From Spodoptera frugiperda (Eukaryota > Arthropoda > Insecta > Lepidoptera > Noctuidae), in the NCBI RefSeq assembly GCF_023101765.2, contig NC_064223.1, positions 8,458,113 through 8,522,112 on the forward strand: 64,000 bases of DNA, in the 5' to 3' direction. This document shows positions 38,301-47,999 of this stretch, one piece after another. Both the position numbers and the translations under genes were made by a program. Every line of letters starts with the position of its first letter. The first letter of the stretch is position 1. A model generated the notes under the pieces. The model worked only from the letters and a program-made list of their open reading frames with translations, was not told where the DNA came from and did not search any database.

Positions 38301-41300
38301 GCATCCAATGATTTATTCACAGAGGATAAAATACACAAACTACTGCACTTAACAGGTAAATCATGAAAAAGGAAAAGGTTTTGTTATTAATAAGCACGAA
38401 CATTGTAACTATATTATTTACTATGAAAATGTCATGTTTTAAACCAGGGGTTCCCAACCTTTATCTGGTCAAGGACCTCTTTTACTTTTGCTTGCGGACC
38501 CATACTGATTTTCTCAATCACTTATCAGAATTTTGGATTGACTTTGGATTATTGAAATGAGTTGTTACTCTCATTTGTCTCGTTTTGTGTAACTTTAATG
38601 CGAGATTAATCTCGGATTAAACCGTGGGACAGAGGTGTAGTCTTGTGTATTTGTTTTTTTTTTTCTTTTCGCGGACCATTTTTTGTCTTCTGCGGACCAC
38701 CAGTTGGGAACCACTATTTTAACCAAATATTTAATTTTAATGATATCAAGAATGTAAAGTTACAACCAAATCATCAAGAAATAATGAATTATTTATAACG
38801 ACCTTATTTTCTTATTTAGGACGAGACGCCTTAGCGACGGCATTACCAATATTGAAATATTTCACAAAATCTGGAAAGCCGGAAAAAGTATCGCAAACTA
38901 TATGGGTAGCTGGTGACCTCAACAACAAGGAGTCTAGGGAACTACTGAAGAATGCTTTGTTGTTTATGGTGAATACATTTATTTTGTTTATTGAACGCCA
39001 TGAAACATTTCATTGAGTGTGTAAAGTAGCCAATCTGTAAATTTTATTTCGTTGGGTTTTATATCAAAACAAGTCAAGATACAGACCTTTATATATTCGT
39101 ATTTATAATAAATAAAAAATAAATAAATTGTTTATTAATGATAAAGATTTTACTATTTTATAAATATTATGTAATCTCGTTACAGAAAGAGTCCCGTGGT
39201 GTGCGTGTGGCTTTCATTCCCAACGTGGACGGTACCTCTAACGTGGACCAGTCGCTGAATAAAGTAGCTCTGGCTGCTTTAACCTCGCTGGAACCAGCTG
39301 AGGCCACCAAGTACATGTCCAAACTGTTAGACGATGAAGGATGTCATGAAACGCAGACTTGTGATATCTTGGTAAATATTTAAAAAATTTAAGCAATTTT
39401 TTACTATTTCTTGCTATTATTTTAGTAATGTAAAGCAGATAAGATGAAATCAAGAAATAATAAAACGTTTTTTATTTGTTTTGACTCCTGTGATCGACTA
39501 TAGCTGATTAGTATGTTGGTAGCTTTGAACTAATTAAAAAAAAAGTAGTAATCGTAATCGCTGTTGTCGAAATCGACATGGATGTATGTATAGTTCTGTA
39601 ATATGTCTTTAAAACCAATTTTTAACGCATTTCATACATACCCTATAGCCTGAGCTAGTCCCGGCGCTGAACAAATACGAGTGGGTACTGAAAGCGTCGC
39701 GAGTGTTGTGCGCGCGCAGTCTGAAGCTGAGAGCGAGCCAGCGCGCGCTCGTCTACAACGCGAGACTCATTGGACCACTGCACCAACACGAACAGTTCAC
39801 GCTCGAAGATTTCACACTACTCGAGAGGTAAAACATATTCCCTCCCCCTTAACTTAATCCCCAATCTCCTAATACTCTGAATCCACAATACCCAATCTCA
39901 AAACAATTATTTTTTACCCTTAAACGATATTTCTAGTAATAATAATAAATTATTGATCGATAATTCCTTTTTATAGATACAGCAGCCAAATGTACGCGGA
40001 TAAGCTATCCGAAGTATTGGATAGTAAGAAAAAAGTTAAAGATTTAGACAAGATATTTGAAGATGATGATGATGGTAAGTTTCTTGATAATTATTGCTAC
40101 GTGATGCGTTATCTAGTTAGTTAAAGTACTGATTTTACTTAACTTTTTGATACTGATTTTAATTAAATGCCAGTAACAAAACGAATTAAGTACTCCTAAA
40201 AAAAAAAAAAAAAAAAAAATAGAATCCGGCGATCATAATATTAAATCAAGAGTAATGTTCACCATTACAGTCCCTTGGTTTGATAATTAGTAAAGCGTGC
40301 TTGCAGCATGTTTAAAGGGTAGGTTGATATAATACAAAATAATAATATTACTAATGAACACCTCTTACAAAATTCATAGAAACTGGTCGTTGTACATAAA
40401 GAAATGATTGTTGTTTATGGCAGACTTGGACGTGAGCTCGTTGTCGTCGGACGAGCGCCTGAAGGTGGTGTGCGTGGTGGCGGCGCGCAGCCCGCGCGTG
40501 CGCACCGCGCTGCCCGCCCAACTGCGCGGGGAACACTCGCTCGTCGACCTGCCGCCGCTCCGGGCCGACGAGGCCGCCGTCGAGGTAATGCTCACTACTG
40601 CACGGACCAGTTGTACGCTTATAAACGCACATATAACAAAAATAAGAGTAGCAGTAGCTATAAACAAATCTTATCAGGCGATCGCTTCATCTATATTAAC
40701 TTACAAGAGTTTCATAATACTCCGTTTGTTTGATACCATTTGACGATTCTTTGCACGAACAAAATATCTTTGAATCGTAGATAGTAGCAGTGTTGGATCC
40801 CGCATCGACGGCGGCGCAGCGCCTAGCACCGTTATTGTTGGTGCTACGTCGTGTCGTCAACTGTCGCATCAAGCTGTTTGTCAACCCACAGGACAAGAAC
40901 TCTGATATGCCTCTGAAGAGGTAAAACTTATCATTCTATTTAATGTTATTTTGTTCTCAGTTCCATAGTGTTTTATTTAGTATGTTCTATTTTGTTTTAG
41001 AAATCTTAATTTTCCGACGTTAGGTGTTTTATATCTCATTCATACAAATTAAAGTATGCCATAATTAATTGTCAAGTCTCACTAATCGTTAATTATATTT
41101 TACCTATTACCAAGTCTTTTTCGAAGTATCTCATTTAAGTTCAAGCCACTACTGAAGGCCGTAGTTATAGGTAGATTTCAGCGACAAACACCGTACGCTG
41201 CGGCGTTACCCGCAGTGCCGGCGTAAGGGCCACTGACACCCCGGGCGAAAATATTGTGGCGCCTACTTGAGGGAAGCAATATCAAGTGTTAGTAGTAGTT

Positions 41301-44300
41301 TTTAATTTTTTTGGCGCCCCCCAGAATTTGTCGCCCTGGGCCATCGGCCCATCACGCCCCCCTAACGCCGGCACTGGTTACCCGCGTAGTTTTTTACTAA
41401 TATAGTATTATGTTACACGGGTACACGCAGTTTGTTAGTAATCTAGTATTGTAATATGGATGCAGTTTCTACCGCTACGTGTTGGAGCCGGAGCTCCAGT
41501 TTACGCCGTCTGGCGCGCTGTCGGGCGGCGCGCTGGCGCGGTTCGCCCGCCTGCCGCACGCGCCGCTACTGTCCATGGAGCTGCGCACGCCGCCCAACTG
41601 GCTCGTCGAGTGTGTCAAGTCCGTCTACGACCTCGATAACATACGACTGGCTGACGTCGACACTGTCGTGCACAGGTAATTCATTAAACAAATAAAATGT
41701 AATTTTTTAACTAGATGAAAGCATCGGAACAATATTTAATTGGTTTATTTTGCTCCACAGTGAATTTGAATTGGAATATCTTCTCCTGGAAGGTCACGCG
41801 TGGGACACAGCTCTTGGCACCCCGCCACGGGGGCTGCAACTAGTGTTGGGGACTCGTGATAAACCGGAACTCATGGACACCATCGTAATGGCCAACCTAG
41901 GTTACTTCCAACTCAAAGCCAACCCTGGCGCCTGGATCCTGAGGCTGCGTCCTGGACGCTCTGACGACATCTATGAGATTGTTGGGTAATTCAGACCTAA
42001 AATTGTTTAAGAATTCGTATTGCTACTAAATGAAAGTTTTTCGTTAGAGTTAGTTTAATATAACGACTGTTTGACGGATTCCATAAGGAATCGAGTTTTT
42101 ATTTGCTGTATATCGAATAATTAACCCATAAATAATGTTGTAAATATGTGTTCATAGACACGAGAACACCGACACTCCGGCGGACAGCGAAGATATCCAA
42201 GTGCTGATGAGTTCGTTCCGTAGCCACGTGATCAAGCTGAGAGTCAGCAAGAAACCCGACAAACAACACCTCGACCTCCTCGTTGAAAACGATGACAAGA
42301 ACTCTGGCGGTATCTGGAACTCTATTGCTAGGTAAATAAAGTTTAAAATGTGTTATTCTTATAATATAAGCTGTTGTTTTCAGTCCCTAGTCATTTATAC
42401 CATAATTTGGTACTTTTCTAGTTCTTTCGGTGGCGGCGAAGAACAGGAGGCCCAAGATGAGACGATCAACGTGTTCTCAGTGGCGTCGGGACATTTGTAT
42501 GAGCGGTTCATACGTATCATGATGTTGTCTGTACTCAAACACACGAAGTCGCCTGTCAAGTTCTGGTTCCTTAAGAACTATCTTAGTCCTTCACTCAAGG
42601 TAAGCAACTAAACGGTAACTACATACCCAAAATAACAGCCTTGTGCTGGGTAATATACATTTTATGTAATAATGGAATGAAATGAAATAGATAAGTTAGT
42701 CATCTTCTTTATCAACATGTGCCCTAATTTTTTCTTCACATTGTTCCTTTAAAACTTTTGATACTGATAGAGTTTTATTGAAAATCTTAATTAATGTTTG
42801 TACGATGTTAACCGTTACGGTCGTCATAGGACATCCTGCCGTACATGGCGCAAGAGTACGGGTTCGAGTACGAGCTGGTGCAGTATCAGTGGCCGCGGTG
42901 GCTGCAGCGACAGCGCGACCGACAGCGCACTATCTGGGGATACAAGATCCTCTTCCTCGACGTCCTGTTCCCGCTGCATGTCAAGAAGATCATCTTCGTT
43001 GACGCCGATCAGGTAAACTCTTCAGCTTGTACATCCATAAAAAGAAATAACCGAATAAGTATTGTGGCCAGTTAACACGATAAATATTACGAGGATAATA
43101 ATATATATAGCAGAGGTTTGCTCTCCACAGTTTTATTTCGGCAGTCAAAGCTTGTCTCATTTTATGAATTACCAAATGTAATTTTTTCAGGTTGTCTTCT
43201 TTCTATCCACTTAGATTCATAGTTTTGTTTGATATGGATTGTTTTAAGTTATATATTCTTCTAGATTGTTCGCGCGGATCTAAAAGAACTGGTAGAATTG
43301 GACTTGGGTGGAGCACCGTACGGGTACACGCCATTCTGTGACAGCAGGAAGGAGATGGAAGGTTTTAGGTGAGGACGTTTTAAACATACTACACGATAGA
43401 AAATAATCTACACTAATAAAAAAGGACACAAATCATAATAATAAAAGGTCATTATTATCTTAAAAGTACAATGAGCGGTCTTGTCAGTAAACAGTGATAT
43501 GTGTACTTACAAAGAATTAAATAATTATTTGCTAAAGTTTGTATTACCTTAGCAGGAACGGTTTTTGACTCTGTCGTTGGTAACATTTAGGTTCTGGAAG
43601 CAAGGTTACTGGCGCAACCACTTGCAAGGGCGCAGCTACCACATCAGCGCTCTGTACGTGGTGGACCTGAAGCGGTTCCGTCGCATCGCCGCCGGGGACA
43701 GGCTGCGCGGCCAGTACCAGGCACTCAGCCAGGACCCTAACAGCTTGTCCAACTTAGGTCAGTTTACATTTTTACTAAAGAGTATTAGCTAAATTACTTT
43801 AATTCCCCTGTTGGATTTGTTACTTTTGCACATAACACATATGATTCTAACGAATTTTCACCAGTTTTAAATCCTGTAAGAAACCTATTTCTTTTTTTAA
43901 AACTTCTACATAAATCTTTCTGTCAACAGGTTTTTAGAGTAATACTAAAAAAAAAACTGTTTACGAATTATTGTTCGTAGAAACTTTACAGGTGGTTTAG
44001 TACGTTGTAAAATATTTGTTACAGACCAAGATTTGCCAAACAATATGATTCACCAAGTAGCGATTAAGTCGTTGCCTCAGGAGTGGTTGTGGTGCGAGAC
44101 ATGGTGTGACAATGACTCGAAGGCGTACGCCAAGACTATCGATTTGGTAAGTTCTCGTAAGAGTTTAACCAAACGTACGGCGGCAGTACATTGAAATATT
44201 GCGTGACATTACGCAACAGTACATTTCATAGGATGATGACGTGATAAGCACCAACTGGTAAATTGTGATGTGCTTCTATCTAAATAGTTTTAACATTTTT

Positions 44301-45647
44301 TCATTAACTAACCAACTCAGTAGTGTTTAATAATTTATTTTCGTACCATCATCGTCATAATAATCAATATGTTGATTTTTAACGTAAATTTATTAATTTA
44401 TCTCGCAGTGTAATAACCCGATGACGAAAGAAGCGAAGTTGTCGGCTGCGATGCGTATAGTGCCGGAGTGGAGCGAGTACGATGACGAGATCAAGGGGCT
44501 GCAGGCGCGCGTGCGCCGCGGACTGTACCAGGCCGCAGACCATGATCAGGTGATGACCATGATTTTATGATACGGATATTAAAAGAGGAATTATACCGTT
44601 ACTCTTATTTTTAAGTAAATTATTTAAAATATTCGGTTTACTAAAGTGACTTTGAGAAAAGTTTATAATGTCGAATTGGGACTCGTATTTTATGAGTTTG
44701 AGCGACGTCGCGCAATTATAGCTTTAATTTAGACCCATAATTGTCAAATACAGCAGAAACTGTATCTGCTTATTGTTATTAGTTTGGGGAATAAACTACA
44801 GTAGAGTCCGTTTATAATGACATCGAAAGGAATTGACAAACACGTCATAATAAGCGGACGTCATACAAAGCGTTATGTATAAATGAAAATCTTTTTTATG
44901 TAAATATGTATGTATTAAGTATTTTAATACAGAAACATAGTATATTTGCATATGTGTAAGGCCATATTAAAATCAAAATCAAAATTGCACGTAATCAGCA
45001 GATTATTATAATAACACATACAAGTGTATTTTTTATTGTAAGTAATCTGTAATTTTTGTCTGCTTTTGTTTCTTCATTTTATTGTAAAAACAGACTCTCA
45101 CACTATTGTGTATAGAAGACATAGCTATGGTCAAATTATCATTTTCAATATTGCTGTGGACAAATCGTGATAATAATTCGTCGGGAATTAACGAACATTA
45201 TTGAAGGTAAAGAATCGTGCCGGTCATTATAACCGGACATAATTTATTAAAAATGGGTCATATAAAGCGGCATGTCACTGTAAGGGAAGTCATTATATCC
45301 GACTTTTTTATAAAGAATTTTATATGAAAACCAAACTTCGTCATGCAATTACGTTATAATAACCGGTTGGTCAATATAGGCGGAGTCATAATAAACGGAT
45401 TCTTCTGTACATTTCTTTGATTAACAAACGTTTATGGTTATTTGTTAGTCTACTAGTTTTCAATGAATGTAATAACAAACGATACATTTAATTTGACAGG
45501 AGATCGAGAGTACAGATCACCAAGAGCCTGCAGCAGAGAGTCCTTCAAGTAAGTAACGATCGTTATTAGTTTAAGGCGACTTAGTTCAGCCAGGTGTACT
45601 AAAAGTACTTTTTTGTTTCAGAACACGGGGACCATTCTGAGTTATGA
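32375..45647 (+). CDS. Uggt: UDP-glucose:glycoprotein glucosyltransferase (UGGT)
   Basis: Twenty-eight exons: 32375-32624, 32976-33229, 34612-34791, 34890-35083, 35339-35543, 35651-35864, 36413-36633, 36757-36966, 37196-37375, 37592-37788, 38240-38354, 38820-38968, 39186-39371, 39649-39827, 39977-40074, 40424-40584, 40781-40920, 41466-41675, 41761-41985, 42158-42331, 42422-42599, 42830-43012, 43265-43368, 43591-43757, 44025-44146, 44409-44549, 45500-45548 and 45622-45647. The protein is about 1,570 aa, the family's normal length. An N-terminal signal peptide (residues ~1-24) is followed by thioredoxin-like and beta-sandwich folding-sensor regions (to ~1245) and a GT24 glucosyltransferase domain (~1250-1540). 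The last has INVFSVASGHLYERF, the metal-binding FVDADQ (~1363-1368) and SALYVVDLK. The C-terminus, HSEL, is a KDEL-type ER-retention signal. Known role: re-glucosylates misfolded N-glycoproteins in the ER so they re-enter the calnexin/calreticulin cycle. Confidence 0.95.
33955..34090 (+). repeat. Dispersed lepidopteran repeat fragment in UGGT intron 2
   Basis: GGCCACTGCTGAACAAAGGC CTCTTCTCACATGTAG and GGTGCAATGCGGGTTCGCAA match, in order, a repeat I recognise as very common in moth introns (consensus CCCACTGCTGGGCA.AGGCC..., CAGTGCGG.TTGG.). It is degraded and has no clear ends. Confidence 0.5.
35880..36160 (+). mobile_element. tRNA-derived SINE (family 2) in UGGT intron 6
   Basis: TGGGTGATCGACTGCTGTAC then GCGGGTTCGAGTCCCGCGCC form a tRNA-like head with a B box. 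A body follows, and a tail with TAGTTAGACAGACTGGCCAC and GATTTATTATTAG. The tail recurs, inverted, at 31790-31870. It starts about 15 bases after the donor at 35864. Confidence 0.7.
37870..38190 (+). CDS. Uggt: Possible alternative terminal exon of UGGT (coding to 37984)
   Basis: After a clean acceptor (acaatgcag at 37861-37869), an open frame continues the phase of UGGT exon 10 (AG|C). It runs 38 codons, starting SYQEYSSQISNPQYEVYKSH, and ends ...FWRYLGLGMCK at a TAA (37982-37984). An AATAAA lies at 38166-38171. Canonical splicing of exon 10 to 38240 gives the conserved MPRLNRRILASEP join, so this exon is not part of the full-length protein. If used, it would give a protein of about 740 aa with only the folding-sensor half and no GT24 domain or HSEL. 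A donor-like GTATTT inside it would also allow an in-phase cassette. It could also be a chance open frame. Confidence 0.4.
38445..38716. mobile_element. hAT-type MITE in UGGT intron 11
   Basis: The left end CAGGGGTTCCCAACCTTTAT mirrors the right end (inverse TAGTGGTTCCCAACTGGTGG). Both ends carry the GGTTCCCAAC core and GGACC repeats. Flanks are TTTTAAAC and TTTTAACC, an 8-bp target duplication with one mismatch. It is 272 bp long and non-coding. Confidence 0.75.
40198..40219 (+). repeat. A-homopolymer tract in UGGT intron 15
   Basis: A run of about 22 adenines follows TACTCCT. It could be the tail of an old retroposed sequence, but no recognisable body precedes it. Confidence 0.7.
41213..41376. 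mobile_element. hAT-type MITE with perfect 8-bp target duplication in UGGT intron 17
   Basis: The left end CAGTGCCGGCGTAAGGGCC and the inverse of the right end CAGTGCCGGCGTTAGGGGGG match at 15 of the first 16 bases. Both sides carry GTTACCCG exactly (41205-41212 and 41377-41384). It is 164 bp, GC-rich relative to the intron, and non-coding. Confidence 0.88.
44799..45407. mobile_element. TA-flanked Tc1/mariner-like non-autonomous element in UGGT intron 26
   Basis: The left end CAGTAGAGTCCGTTTATAAT GAC and the inverse of the right end CAGAAGAATCCGTTTATTAT GAC form a terminal inverted repeat of about 23 bp. TA lies on each side. Subterminal words of the form GTCAT(A/T)AT..(C/A)CGGA(C/T) recur inside several times in both orientations. 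It is about 609 bp with no transposase frame. Confidence 0.78.
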
Positions 45648-46432
45648 TGAACTAAAGTGTTTGATATTATTAGTTTATTCCAATTTTGTTGAATGTCGAG
45701 CTCGGGTGAATGTGCTAATAGGAAATGCTCACTGTATCTGTTCAGTTCAGCATTAGTTACGGCTGAACAACTCTTATTATCTTTGTTCTATATAACTATG
45801 TATTTTCCCACAATTGTTATAAGTAATGAGCTTTTATTACTCTAGAGAACAGTTTTGTTACTCTATATAATTCTAACTTTCGGCAATACAATAAGTATAT
45901 TGAAATTATTTTCCTAAATTCAATAGCATTTATCGTTGATATAAAATTATTGCCTTTATTCTGCCTATATACGATGCCATATTTCAAGAATGTATAATGA
46001 AGCATCAAATTCTTCTTACAACTAGTACTTGTTTTCTGTTAGAATTGTGCTAAGACAGTGATGTCTGCGACGTCGCTCGTGTAAGCATTTCCACCACCAG
46101 TTATCAAATAAGTAAAAATGATGTGATTTTTAGTTGATAAGTGAAAGGATTTTCTTCCTGTTTAACTGAACCTATTGAAGCGAAAGTTTATTTTTATATT
46201 TCCAGTAACAAATTCCAAAATTCTATATAATTTTAGTGATAAAACAGCCGTGTGTATATGTAAGGTAAATTATGAAGCAGTCTCGAGATCTCACAAGTTA
46301 GTGAATTGATTTTACAGTGAACGTCTTTAGATTGGTTGTAAGACATTAGACCATATTTCTTTAATTCAACGTTGCTCAGTATATTTAATTGGTGATTAAC
46401 ATAATGCATTGCTAAAATACAATAGTATTGTA

Positions 46433-46438
46433 AATAAA
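46433..46438 (+). terminator. Likely UGGT polyadenylation signal
   Basis: An AATAAA inside TTGTAAATAAACC lies about 790 bases after the UGGT stop codon. The stretch 45648-46432 is AT-rich and non-coding, consistent with a 3' UTR. Another AATAAA follows near 46490. Confidence 0.5.
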
Positions 46439-46608
46439 CCTATGTCACATTTATTACTTACTTTCATTGTTACTTCCTTCACTATTAATAAATATTACCT
46501 CATTTTTTTTCTTTTGAATGAATTCAACATAAAAATGTGTATTTTTTATGAATTTTGTCCCTGATTTAGTGTCCTAAAGTTACAATTTTGCATTTTAAAT
46601 TATTGTTA

Positions 46609-46753
46609 GGGTCGGTTCATATCTGACGTAACATGCGTCGCATATTATCGGTCAAATAACGCCAGAACAGACAAAAGTATAGAAAAACACTTGACCATTC
46701 ACACTCAACCGATGATACGTTCGTCGTATGTTACCTCAGATGTGAACTGACCC
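46609..46753. mobile_element. PIF/Harbinger-like MITE with long terminal inverted repeats
   Basis: The left end GGGTCGGTTCATATCTGACG TAACATGCG and the inverse of the right end GGGTCAGTTCACATCTGAGG TAACATACG match over almost 50 bases, so nearly the whole 145-bp element can fold into a hairpin. It is flanked by TTA on both sides, the usual 3-bp target duplication of PIF/Harbinger elements. Confidence 0.82.
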
Positions 46754-47999
46754 TTAATGGAACGAACCAGGGTTAGATTCGTTTATAGTACACCCTTTTA
46801 TGTTTTATACGAATTATAGAAGTAGTGAATTTGGTTTATAAATAAAACAACGTTCTATTCTAAGTACGACTTTTATATACAAGAGTTCTTAAGCAGCTAA
46901 GTAATAAAATTATCATTTGACATGGAACGACTATAGATATCGAATACGACTAAAACTACGAAGTATTAAAGTTAATTTGACAATAAGATATCTAAATCTA
47001 CAAGTAGGTAGGTAAGAGTTTAATAAATACTACAATATGTACAACAATGCGAATAAATGACACTAGGAATATAATACTTAGTACATTTACCGTAGGATAA
47101 GTATGTCTTTTTTTATTAAAACGATTACACGTCGTAATGACAGAATACAGATGTATGATTTTAATGCATCAGCACAAAATGGAAAACATCAATATTATTC
47201 ATAGCTGAATATACAGCGGTGGGCAAATACGTCTTTAATTTCTACTCAATACAATTTATTGTCGAAATATTTGAAAGTACATACTAAGTTACGTAATAAT
47301 TGGAATTATAACTTCCGATATGTTACAAAATAACAGACAGTCTTAACGAATAAATAAAACCATTTAAAAAGTGTCAAGAGTTCTAAGTACCTACAGTGAA
47401 ATACTGATAACGCTTTTCAGAACGTTACTTGCAATTGTTATTCTTCAATATAATATTTATATCTGCGGTATTACAAGTGGTCGATAAAATAGTGTTCCTT
47501 GCAATAAAATAAATTGCAAACACATTTCCAGAATTTACCATTATGGTACCTGGAGATTTCAATCGATTTTCTTTATAAAATAATAATTCATAATATTTAG
47601 TTCACAGTCGTGTCAGTGCTCTAATATTTTTCCAAAGTCTCCATTGATTCACTTTCACTAAAACTTTTAGGCAAAACTAGTAAATAACCATAATTCCATC
47701 TTACAGTCGTTTTATAGATTACAAGAGATAACCGGAACTATTTAATATTAATTGCTTAGAAAGGTAAAATGACTAGTCAAACATTATATTTTATCTCTTT
47801 GGTTCAAAATATACTGGTTCGTCTTAAAATTAAACGCAGTAAAATTAATAAAATCGGAGTGTCAATCAGGATTTGGTAACTTGTGGAAAAAACCTACAGG
47901 ATAGTTTCATTGATATAACCGTAATTTGGGGATATTTTCCTGCAGCTAATGTGGTATGCTTTATTTAAGTTCGATAAGAATAGCCGATGCGTAAGTAGA
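46754..47999 (-). other. Intergenic region between UGGT and Wnt10; probable Wnt10 3' UTR
   Basis: AT-rich, with no coding exon found. A reverse-strand AATAAA (TTTATT at about 47112-47117) could end Wnt10, whose stop is at 48002-48000, giving a 3' UTR of roughly 0.9 kb. Confidence 0.45.
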
